32,428 nt of DNA, taken from assembly GCA_002381945.1 (NCBI GenBank), contig DFXY01000033.1, positions 1,380-33,807 of the forward strand, read 5' to 3'. Shown here piece after piece: positions 7,545 to 14,661 of the stretch. Positions within the stretch are counted from its first letter, which is position 1, and each line of letters begins with the position of its first letter. The notes under the pieces were generated by a model. That model did not search any database. It was not told the DNA's origin and worked only from the letters and a program-made list of their open reading frames with translations. A program made the translations under genes and the position numbers. The stretch comes from Bacteriovoracaceae bacterium UBA4096. GTDB lineage: Bacteria > Bdellovibrionota > Bacteriovoracia > Bacteriovoracales > Bacteriovoracaceae.

Positions 7545-8363
7545 ATGCGTCAGAACACTAACGACGATTTAAAGTTATTTGAAGAAATTAAAAATGGCCG
7601 CACCTTTGATGCGAATTCAGAGATGCCGGAAATTTACCGCAAAAACCTTATGAACCTTCTATGGATGCAGGCAGATTCAGAATATGCCGGCGGTCTTGGC
7701 TATATGCCTTGGATTGCGAAAGCTCCTAATGCTCATGAGCGCGTACTGGTTGCTCAAATTGTAAAAGATGAAATGAGACATGCTCATGTTATTTATAAAA
7801 TCCTGGATGATTTAGGTGAGAAGACCCATGAACATATGCTGGCCCATGAGTTTGACTGGAGAATTCCAGATGATCTGGCCAACATTGGTTTTTCTCGTGC
7901 CAAAAAAGATAAACGCGTAAACATCTTTTACTACAATATTACATACTGGGAAGATTTTTGCCTGTTCAATTTCTTAATGGATAGAGCTGCTGGACATGTT
8001 CTGGAAGACACTCTTAACTCTTCTTATCTTCCATGGAAAAATGCCATCGGCACGATCTGCAAGGAAGAAAACATGCACCTGGCCCATGGAGATAAAACTG
8101 TTAAGCAGATGGCAGAGAATCCAGAAACCAGAGCTTTCCTGCAAGAGCGGTTAAACCTTTGGTGGCCACGAGTGATGAATACTTTCGGAAAATCGACTGG
8201 TTCAGGAAATGACATCTATCAAAAGCTTGGTCTTAAAAACCGATCAAATGCAGATGTTCGTGATGCTTTCGTAAAAGAAATCACTGACAAGTGTAAAGAA
8301 TGGGGACTTGTCGTTCCTGAGTATAAAGAAGAAGTTCAGCCTCTCGAATACACGCTTTCTTAA
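7545..8363 (+). CDS. paaA: PaaA-like di-iron oxygenase subunit (phenylacetyl-CoA epoxidase family)
   Basis: A 272-residue helical protein of the PaaA/PaaC family. It aligns with E. coli PaaA from MPEIYRKNL (cf. MPDAYRKTL) onward. The carboxylate-bridged di-iron ligands are visible: E46 in ADSEYAGG, E76/H79 in KDEMRHAH and E175/H178 in CKEENMH. This fits the catalytic subunit, since PaaC lacks these ligands. It is about 40-50 residues shorter than usual PaaA (about 309-330), lacking the C-terminal extension. None of paaB, paaC, paaD or paaE is next to it. A GGAG ribosome site precedes the ATG. It may work with partners encoded elsewhere, or be a PaaA-like enzyme with another substrate. Confidence 0.82.
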   Translation: MRQNTNDDLKLFEEIKNGRTFDANSEMPEIYRKNLMNLLWMQADSEYAGGLGYMPWIAKAPNAHERVLVAQIVKDEMRHAHVIYKILDDLGEKTHEHMLAHEFDWRIPDDLANIGFSRAKKDKRVNIFYYNITYWEDFCLFNFLMDRAAGHVLEDTLNSSYLPWKNAIGTICKEENMHLAHGDKTVKQMAENPETRAFLQERLNLWWPRVMNTFGKSTGSGNDIYQKLGLKNRSNADVRDAFVKEITDKCKEWGLVVPEYKEEVQPLEYTLS

Positions 8364-9229
8364 TGATGAATTTACAAAAAATCGTTATTATAGGTGCCGG
8401 AACCATGGGTTCTGGCATCGCTCAATGGTTTGCTCAGCAGATGTGTACTGTGGAGCTAGTGGATAATTCCCATGAACAATTAGATAAAGCTCTAAAATCT
8501 ATCCATGCGTCCTGGGACATGCTAACTCAGAAAAACAAAATTGGAATGGACGATGCTCTACGAATGAAAGAGCTTCTTTCTATTAAATCACTTGATCAGG
8601 TTTCCGCTGATGCAGATCTAGTCATTGAAGCGATCATTGAAAACCTAGAAATAAAAAAAGATCTTTTCAAAAAACTCGATCAAACTTTTTCGGCCCATAC
8701 GATTCTCGCTTCAAACACTTCCAGTTTTCCGATTGAACTCATGGCCGAAGCTGTATCACTTGAAAGAAAGCCGCGTTTTTTAGGTCTACATTTTTTTAAC
8801 CCGGCCACTATCATGAAACTAGTGGAAGTCATCAAGGGCAAGGATTCCAGTGTCGAACTTTGTCGTGACCTCTATGCGTGGTTTGACTCTAAAGATAAAA
8901 AGCCGGCCATGTGCAAGGATTCACCGGGTTTTATTGTCAACCGGGTAGCACGCAACTTTTATGGTGAACCACTTCGCATTGTGGAAGACGATGATGAAAA
9001 TAAAATGAGAGAAGTTGATCGTGTTTTAAAAGAAGTCGGTGGTTTTAGAATGGGCCCATTTGAATTGATGGATCTGATTGGTATCGATATTAACTACTCA
9101 GTGACCTGTTCTGTCTGGGAAGCTTATAAGAGAGAGTCGCGCTTTGCTCCCCATAAACTTCAGAAGCAAATGGTTGATGAAAAACGCTTCGGTAGAAAAA
9201 GTAAGCGTGGGTTTTATAAGTATGACTAA
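8363..9229 (+). CDS. paaH: 3-hydroxyacyl-CoA dehydrogenase, N-terminal NAD part of PaaH
   Basis: A 288-residue NAD-dependent 3-hydroxyacyl-CoA dehydrogenase. The Rossmann nucleotide motif GAGTMGSGIAQ is at residues 11-21, the catalytic His lies in GLHFFNPATIMKLVEVI, and SPGFIVNRVARNFY starts the first 3HCDH domain, ending GRKSKRGFYKYD. E. coli PaaH is about 475 residues because a second 3HCDH half follows; here that half is a separate overlapping ORF starting at 9222. The start overlaps the paaA stop by one base (TAATG), indicating coupling. In the paa pathway PaaH oxidises 3-hydroxyadipyl-CoA. Confidence 0.88.
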   Translation: MMNLQKIVIIGAGTMGSGIAQWFAQQMCTVELVDNSHEQLDKALKSIHASWDMLTQKNKIGMDDALRMKELLSIKSLDQVSADADLVIEAIIENLEIKKDLFKKLDQTFSAHTILASNTSSFPIELMAEAVSLERKPRFLGLHFFNPATIMKLVEVIKGKDSSVELCRDLYAWFDSKDKKPAMCKDSPGFIVNRVARNFYGEPLRIVEDDDENKMREVDRVLKEVGGFRMGPFELMDLIGIDINYSVTCSVWEAYKRESRFAPHKLQKQMVDEKRFGRKSKRGFYKYD

Positions 9230-9743
9230 TGTATTGTTTGATGATGTGCTGATTAATTTTGGTTTCGGGACGAAGGAAGAGAAAAAAAATATTCTTCGGA
9301 CCAGTGGAGACAAGAATGTCTTTATGGATCTGACTTGTTTTGATCCAGCCGAGTTTTATAGTGAATTTCCCAATCTTCATGGAACATTTGCCGCCTTGTT
9401 TTGTGACGAAACGAAAAAAATAGAAATTCATTTTAAAGAAAAGAATGAAATCGTGCTTTTGAAATTGCAGGAACTGGGCTTTACTCCGGTTGAAACCTCT
9501 ATCATCTCTTGTGGTTTTGTCTTTCCTCGCACCATCGTTCAGATCATTAATGAAGCGTACTTTGCCTTAGATGAAGGTGTTGCTTCTAAAGAAGATATTA
9601 ATCGCGCTATGAAATTTGGGGTGAATTATCCCAAGGGACCGTTTGAGTGGAGCGAGGGACGGGAGCTTTTTGTCAAAACTCTTTTGAAAGAACTCTTAGA
9701 GAAGACTGGTGATCAACGTTACCTTGCTTCCAAATCACTTTAA
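9222..9743 (+). CDS. PaaH C-terminal half (second 3HCDH domain) as a separate ORF
   Basis: A 173-residue product read in the +1 frame relative to paaH, overlapping its end by 8 bases. The N-terminal half resembles the linker domain of E. coli PaaH (FDDVLI, cf. IDDVLL). The C-terminal half is a clear second 3HCDH domain: FPRTIVQIINEAYFALDEGVASKEDINRAMKFG in outline, then NYPKGPFEWSE, matching IINEALDAL, GVASEQDIDTAM and NYPYGPLAWG of PaaH. Start chosen at the ATG in the overlap; the frame is open further upstream to at least 9144 inside paaH. Either the enzyme is made as two coupled subunits, or a single-base change has broken a once continuous gene. Confidence 0.75.
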   Translation: MTNVLFDDVLINFGFGTKEEKKNILRTSGDKNVFMDLTCFDPAEFYSEFPNLHGTFAALFCDETKKIEIHFKEKNEIVLLKLQELGFTPVETSIISCGFVFPRTIVQIINEAYFALDEGVASKEDINRAMKFGVNYPKGPFEWSEGRELFVKTLLKELLEKTGDQRYLASKSL

Positions 9744-10580
9744 GCGGCGCTGGTTGCAGGAAAAGCAGAGAAGCCTGAGATTCTTGAGGCTCGACTCCCC
9801 TCCCATGGCGTAGGGTTTGATATGATCATATTCCAGCTTATATGAACCATTACATTTCGTGCACTTTCCACCATCTCTTTCATAGACTTGTTTTTTAATA
9901 ATATTCGGAACATATCTGGTAATGCTCGGCGACGCCGCCGGTGTAGTGAACTTAGCGTTAAGCTTAAACTTTTTGTTCTTAATGATCGGTAAAGCGATTT
10001 TAAAAATTCTGTTCATCATTTCGTCGTTACTTAAGCGATTATGGGAGAGGACTGATTTTATTTCATTGAAGAGATTAACGGTTTCTTCTTTTAAGTTAAG
10101 CTTCATCACATGGAGATCAGTATTTAACTGCCTGATATTTTCTTTTGGAGGAGGAGTATTTTGAGTGTGCTTTAGGAGTTCTTTTTCACATTCACGCTTA
10201 GTGGTGTTCTCGATTTTTTCTAAAATCCCAATTTTCTCTTTTTTGTCCTGGATGTTTTCACTCTTAAATAATTGCCCGATTAAAGATAAGTTCGTTAAGT
10301 TTAAACTACCATTAGCAATTTTCTCTTCGATCTGGGGCAAATCTTTGAGCAGGCGACATGCATGAAGCCTGCGGTTCGCGGCCGGTTCAGAGTAGCCCAA
10401 ACCTTTAACCAAGTACTCAAACATAGATCCATACTTAAGTTCAGAAAAAAGCCTTCGCCGTTCGATTTCTTTTAAATGATGAAGAAGCTTAAGGGTGATA
10501 TCCCTTTCTCGGGAAACAAGATGTTTGGTGTCTAGAATCAGAGTTTTATCCGTCAGGTGTTTTAAATTCATCCGGCCCAT
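9735..10580 (-). CDS. DUF222-like / HNH endonuclease-domain protein
   Basis: A 281-residue protein. The N-terminal part is helical and charged (ERRRLFSELKYGSMFEYLV, then GYSEPAANRRLHACRLL), as in DUF222-type proteins that precede HNH domains. The C-terminal 60 residues form an HNH nuclease: a first Cys pair in CTKC, the catalytic DHIKP motif, then Asn/Leu-rich LKNLRLLC and a second pair CFSC, ending QRRLK. Such genes occur in several copies in Bdellovibrio-like genomes; their role is unknown. The 3' end overlaps the paaH second ORF by 9 bases, convergently. The start is uncertain: the first ATG (10580) and a second three codons later both lie by an AAGG motif within a hairpin. Confidence 0.8.
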   Translation of the reverse strand: MGRMNLKHLTDKTLILDTKHLVSRERDITLKLLHHLKEIERRRLFSELKYGSMFEYLVKGLGYSEPAANRRLHACRLLKDLPQIEEKIANGSLNLTNLSLIGQLFKSENIQDKKEKIGILEKIENTTKRECEKELLKHTQNTPPPKENIRQLNTDLHVMKLNLKEETVNLFNEIKSVLSHNRLSNDEMMNRIFKIALPIIKNKKFKLNAKFTTPAASPSITRYVPNIIKKQVYERDGGKCTKCNGSYKLEYDHIKPYAMGGESSLKNLRLLCFSCNQRRLK

Positions 10581-10602
10581 TTACCTTAAAATAAATGGGC
10601 CG
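10573..10602 (-). promoter_or_regulatory. Perfect hairpin covering the HNH-gene start codon
   Basis: CGGCCCATTTA (10573-10583) and TAAATGGGCCG (10592-10602) are exact inverted repeats of 11 bases with an 8-base loop. On the minus-strand message the first start codon lies in the stem and an AAGG ribosome-site-like motif in the loop. No T-run follows in either direction, so it is not a standard terminator. A translational switch is inferred. Confidence 0.5.
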
Positions 10603-10627
10603 AGAAAAAGTTATGAAGCTTAAAGGA

Positions 10628-12907
10628 TTATTTTTTAGAAGTGGAACAAAGTTTTGGATTAATTTTCAAATAAAACCGCTTCTTAGCTATCGGTTTGCGT
10701 GAACCTTCATTATAAACCTGAAGATAAGCGTAGTCGCTACAGCTGCCGTCAGGTTGATTGATAAAATCGCATTCCAGTTCTGCCTGAACCGGCAAGGTTA
10801 GAATATCACTCTCAGACTTAACGGTATAAATTTGAGGGTTGGTTTCTTCTCCAATCCACTTGATAGCACCTTGAAGAGCACCTTTTTGATACTCCACTTT
10901 CACCGTTGCAGGGAAAGTGATGAAATGAGCATCCCCGGAAGTTAATAAAATTTTCAGCTCATAAGAAGCATGACAATCAGTAAGTGGATCTCCACGGCTT
11001 CCTTTGGACTGGTTGGTTAACTCTGTCTCACCAAACTTAACTTGCATCTGGGCCGGCCTGAAATCCTTAGCAAAAGAAAAGTTCCGTGATTTTAAAGCTG
11101 TTTCAATTAAGTCTTTATATTGGCCAGGTGCTCGGACAGAACTTCCTAACTCATCAGAATAAAGCATGTGTTCAAACCAGCTAGCGGCCGTAAGACGAGG
11201 ATGATTGCGAGTTAATCTCATGGCCTCTAAGGTCAGATCAGTAAAGGCAGAAAGGCCTTCCTCACCTTGGTATGAAATGACAGTTGAGAGCATATCATTC
11301 ATCGCTCCACCGTAAGCTTCACCTTCATCATGGAATTCGTTGGTTAGGTCAAAACCAATGTCATTGATGATTCTAAAATTGGCCTTACCGGGAAAAGACT
11401 TACCTCCCGTTTGATGTTCCACCACAATTTGGGCAATAAAATCTGCCATGCCTTCAGAGAGGCCACCGTAACCGCCCTGCGAATCAAAGTTCAGATGAAC
11501 ACCCATTAGTCGTTCCATAATGGCGTGACCAAGTTCGTGCCAAATGGTGGGGTTATCACGAGCAAGATTAGGAGTACCTGGGTTATAAGTCGTGAAGTTA
11601 ATGGTGTTATCAAAGTAGTAAGCATTGTCTTTCATGCTGATGTCAGGATCAAATAAGAAAGCGTGAAAAGGCTTTTCTGAAAGCTCAGGATCAGTGAAGC
11701 CCATGCTAACCAATGATTCCATTAACGCTGTTACACCGTAATAAACCTGAACTTCATCAAATCCGGAATTGATATACGAGACAGTGTCATGCTCTGGATG
11801 ACGAAACGGGACTCTATTTAAAAGTTCTTCCTGAGAAAAAATCACCCGGCCTTGATGACCGCTGACGGCCTTGGCATTGTAACCCGAGGTAAATTCCCAT
11901 TTAAGCAAATGGTGAATAGATGGCTTCACTTCAAAATCAATCTCTTTGAAAGCTTCTTTTACATCTGGATGGAGATTAATGGTGGCGTACTTCCCTTGCA
12001 GGAGCACTCCATTTTCAAAAGCATTGGTACGAAGTGGAAGTTGTTTTACATACTCTTCAATTTTTTGCCTGATTGAAAATTCTGACCAAAGTCCAAACTC
12101 TTCACCTAAAGGAGTTCCTGCGAGTAATACCGAATACTGAGTTTCTTGAAACTCAGTATTCCCAAGAGGACCAAGAGGATTCTCTCCTCCATCGTAAATA
12201 TGAGTATCAAGGTATTTTAACTCTTTAAGTTCATAATTTAGTCTTTCACCTGAGCTTTCAACTTCTTCATAGATAGGAAAAACATTGGCCTTCAGGGAGA
12301 AATTCTCACTCTGGAGAAATTCTCTGTAGCTGGTCTTGAGAACTTTGTTTTTTAGCAAAGAAATTAAAATGTGATGAACTCCCCTACGTCCTCGCACTTC
12401 AACGACTCTTACTAAATCACCTTTCTGCCACTCATCCTTAAATTTCATGCCCAGAATTTTTGAATCTGTATCGTGACGGGCCACAACTTTTTTAACGAGA
12501 TCAGAAATTGAATCCGAGAGCTGCTTGGATTTAAGGGCCTTGGATGAGAATTTGGCCTCCATATAACGATTAATCAGGTGATTTTTTTGAACCTGACTTT
12601 TTTCATCAAGGTGCATTTCTGCCAGGATCAATTCATTGGTTTTTAAGTCGCTCCAGATTCTGACTGCCGTCCCATTCACCGGAACCATTGAATTGGACTG
12701 AACAAACATCGTAAATTTACTAGTCGCGAGGTTCCTCTCCTCAATCAAAAGAAAATCAGATGATTTAAAGTCAATACCTGACTCCGTACTTGCCTTTTCT
12801 AGAAGAACTTCAAGCTCGGGCGATAGCTGCCCTTTGGTAATTCTGGCTTCATAGGCAAAGGCTGGACTTATCAGAAAAATCAGGCCCAAGAGAGTAATAA
12901 AATTCAT
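10628..12907 (-). CDS. Secreted gluzincin metalloprotease (M36/M4-like)
   Basis: A 759-residue exported protein. A signal peptide of 18 residues ends at AFA, giving predicted signal peptidase I cleavage before Tyr19. A long N-terminal region (about 19-430) looks like a propeptide of the fungalysin/thermolysin type. The zinc site is HELGH (H457, E458, H461), with the third ligand probably E485 in GGLSEGMADF, a spacing and context close to M36 fungalysins (EGWSDF). The last 130 residues form a beta-rich domain with a few Cys. It has an AAGGA ribosome site before the ATG. Secreted proteases of this kind fit a prey-digesting lifestyle, but the substrate is unknown. Confidence 0.82.
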   Translation of the reverse strand: MNFITLLGLIFLISPAFAYEARITKGQLSPELEVLLEKASTESGIDFKSSDFLLIEERNLATSKFTMFVQSNSMVPVNGTAVRIWSDLKTNELILAEMHLDEKSQVQKNHLINRYMEAKFSSKALKSKQLSDSISDLVKKVVARHDTDSKILGMKFKDEWQKGDLVRVVEVRGRRGVHHILISLLKNKVLKTSYREFLQSENFSLKANVFPIYEEVESSGERLNYELKELKYLDTHIYDGGENPLGPLGNTEFQETQYSVLLAGTPLGEEFGLWSEFSIRQKIEEYVKQLPLRTNAFENGVLLQGKYATINLHPDVKEAFKEIDFEVKPSIHHLLKWEFTSGYNAKAVSGHQGRVIFSQEELLNRVPFRHPEHDTVSYINSGFDEVQVYYGVTALMESLVSMGFTDPELSEKPFHAFLFDPDISMKDNAYYFDNTINFTTYNPGTPNLARDNPTIWHELGHAIMERLMGVHLNFDSQGGYGGLSEGMADFIAQIVVEHQTGGKSFPGKANFRIINDIGFDLTNEFHDEGEAYGGAMNDMLSTVISYQGEEGLSAFTDLTLEAMRLTRNHPRLTAASWFEHMLYSDELGSSVRAPGQYKDLIETALKSRNFSFAKDFRPAQMQVKFGETELTNQSKGSRGDPLTDCHASYELKILLTSGDAHFITFPATVKVEYQKGALQGAIKWIGEETNPQIYTVKSESDILTLPVQAELECDFINQPDGSCSDYAYLQVYNEGSRKPIAKKRFYLKINPKLCSTSKK
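12132..12161. repeat. Perfect 13-bp inverted repeat inside the metalloprotease gene
   Basis: GAATACTGAGTTT (12132-12144) is repeated inverted as AAACTCAGTATTC (12149-12161) with a 4-base loop. It lies in the coding sequence of the protease propeptide region, at the residues reading TEFQETQYS, and leaves the frame intact. Confidence 0.85.
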
Positions 12908-13020
12908 AGATCTTATTCCTTAGTCTGCAGGGAATTGGGGAAAAGAAGTTTTATGATATTTTTAAATATCAGCCAAGCTTTAAAGGCCCAAATCATGGAA
13001 CTTTAGGTTACCTTTTACAC

Positions 13021-13046
13021 AAAGCACCATCTAAGTGCTTTTTTTT
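13021..13046 (+). terminator. Rho-independent terminator with no gene upstream on its strand
   Basis: AAAGCAC (13021-13027) pairs with GTGCTTT (13035-13041) across a 7-base loop and is followed by a T-run to 13046. The T-run is on the plus strand, where the nearest upstream gene is on the opposite strand. It may end a small RNA from the 12910-13020 region or act as an attenuator before paaJ. Confidence 0.6.
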
Positions 13047-13099
13047 CTCAATTCATGGATTTCTTGCTAGCATGAACCCTGTTTAAAGAAGGAAGTTTT

Positions 13100-14299
13100 A
13101 TGCCTACAAGTTCTTATATTGTTCATGCCAAGCGTACTGCAATTGGTTCTTTTGGAGGGGTTTTATCTTCCGTAAGAATTGATGATCTCTTAAGTGAGTT
13201 GTTCAAAGACTACGCTAAATCCGCCCAGCACGATTTAAAAGAAATCAGCGATACCATCATTGGTTGCGCCAATCAGGCCGGTGAAGATAATCGGAATCTG
13301 GCACGCATGAGCTTACTTTTGGCGGACTACCCTTATGAAGTACCTGGTACAACCATAAACCGCCTCTGTGGTTCATCTTTAGATGCTGTCATAGATGCTC
13401 ACGCCAGAATCGCTGCAGGATTGGGAGATTGTTTTATCGCTGGTGGCGGAGAAAGCATGTCCCGTGCCCCTTATGTTCTTTCCAAGGCCGGAAATGGATT
13501 TGATCGCTCTCAAAAGATGTGGGACACCTCGATTGGATGGCGCTTTGAAAATCCTAAGATGGCAGAAAAGTTTCCATTGTTAGGCATGGGTGAAACTGCT
13601 GAAGAAGTTCAAAATCTTCATCACATTTCCCGGGAAGATCAGGATAAATTCGCACTTTCTTCACATCAAAAGGCCATTAAGGCACAGACGGAAGGTAAAT
13701 TCAAAGATGAGATTGTTCCTATCACTGTTCAAAATAAAAAAGGCTCAGTGGTTGTTGATACTGATGAAGGACCTAGATCTGATACCTCTTTAGAAAAACT
13801 GGCAAAGCTTCGACCGGCCTTCCGAAAAGATGGGACAGTGACGGCAGGAAATAGTTCTTCTATTAATGATGGGGCCAGCATGGTCGTGGTCTGCTCGGAA
13901 GAATTTGTGAAACGGCATAATCTGAAACCTCTGGCACGCATCACAGGTGGTGCCGTCCATGGACTTCATCCCAATGTCATGGGTCTGGGTCCAGTCGGTG
14001 CTATTAGAAAGTTGTGTGAGCGCTTTAATCGTAAGCTCACAGAATTTGATATCATTGAACTAAACGAAGCTTTCGCTGTTCAGGCCTTAGGATGCATCAA
14101 AGAACTTGAACTGGATCCTTCACGCATTAATAAAAATGGCGGATCCATCGCTATCGGCCACCCTTTGGGTGCATCAGGCACCCGAATTCTCACTACTCTT
14201 CTTCATCAAATGAAAAATGATCCTGCACTTAAGCAAGGTCTTGCATCGATGTGTATTGGGGTAGGTCAGGGAATCGCTGTTTCGGTGGAGCGATGTTAA
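13100..14299 (+). CDS. paaJ: Thiolase, 3-oxoadipyl-CoA type (PaaJ-like)
   Basis: A 399-residue thiolase. The catalytic residues are all visible: C90 in NRLCGSS (acyl carrier), H354 in GHPLGASG and C385 in CIGVGQG. The stretch GCANQAGEDNRNLARM and TSIGWRFENPKMA closely match PaaJ/PcaF thiolases (GCANQAGEDNRNVARM and TTIGWRFVNPLMA in E. coli PaaJ) rather than fatty-acid FadA. It would cleave 3-oxoadipyl-CoA and 3-oxo-5,6-dehydrosuberyl-CoA, the last step of phenylacetate breakdown. A GAAGGAAG ribosome site precedes the ATG. It is separated from the other paa genes by two minus-strand genes and overlaps the next ORF by 7 bases. Confidence 0.9.
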   Translation: MPTSSYIVHAKRTAIGSFGGVLSSVRIDDLLSELFKDYAKSAQHDLKEISDTIIGCANQAGEDNRNLARMSLLLADYPYEVPGTTINRLCGSSLDAVIDAHARIAAGLGDCFIAGGGESMSRAPYVLSKAGNGFDRSQKMWDTSIGWRFENPKMAEKFPLLGMGETAEEVQNLHHISREDQDKFALSSHQKAIKAQTEGKFKDEIVPITVQNKKGSVVVDTDEGPRSDTSLEKLAKLRPAFRKDGTVTAGNSSSINDGASMVVVCSEEFVKRHNLKPLARITGGAVHGLHPNVMGLGPVGAIRKLCERFNRKLTEFDIIELNEAFAVQALGCIKELELDPSRINKNGGSIAIGHPLGASGTRILTTLLHQMKNDPALKQGLASMCIGVGQGIAVSVERC

Positions 14300-14652
14300 A
14301 AAAACTTTTTTTAATTTCCCTGATTCTTATAAGCTTCAACGCCCTGGCATGTTGGAAGGTAGAAGTCGCCTTAGCAATTGACGGTGAGAGCTGGAAAATC
14401 AACCAGAAGTTCGATCATAATAAAGAATATTCATTCCCCATGGGGACTTTCATTCTCAACATGAGTTTACTACCCGGGGGTAAAAACAAACATAAGTTGA
14501 AGTACTCTTTAATTGAAAAGAAAAGACTTACCCATACCCTGGTGACAAAAGGCGAAGACATCATTAAAGAGAAAGCGACAAAAGAAATCTTTGCCAAAGG
14601 TGAAGAAGGTCAGCCTCACTCAATTATCACAATTAAGATCACACATATTTAA
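14293..14652 (+). CDS. Small exported protein, function unknown
   Basis: A 119-residue protein starting at the ATG that overlaps the thiolase stop by 7 bases. The N-terminus is a signal peptide (two lysines, a run of hydrophobic residues, then FNALA), with likely signal peptidase I cleavage just before Cys. The residue at -3 is Ala, so this is not a convincing lipobox. The mature part of about 98 residues is basic and beta-strand-like (WKVEVALAIDG, then HSIITIKI). No family was recognised. It sits between two CoA-catabolic enzymes and is followed nine bases later by the aldehyde dehydrogenase, but nothing in the sequence ties it to their chemistry. Confidence 0.7.
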   Translation: MLKKLFLISLILISFNALACWKVEVALAIDGESWKINQKFDHNKEYSFPMGTFILNMSLLPGGKNKHKLKYSLIEKKRLTHTLVTKGEDIIKEKATKEIFAKGEEGQPHSIITIKITHI

Positions 14653-14661
14653 GGAGCTTTT

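Noticed and set aside
9090..9431. Minus-strand ORFs opposite the paaH junction
   Set aside because: Their compositions are those of antisense frames, while both plus-strand frames there encode recognisable 3HCDH domains.
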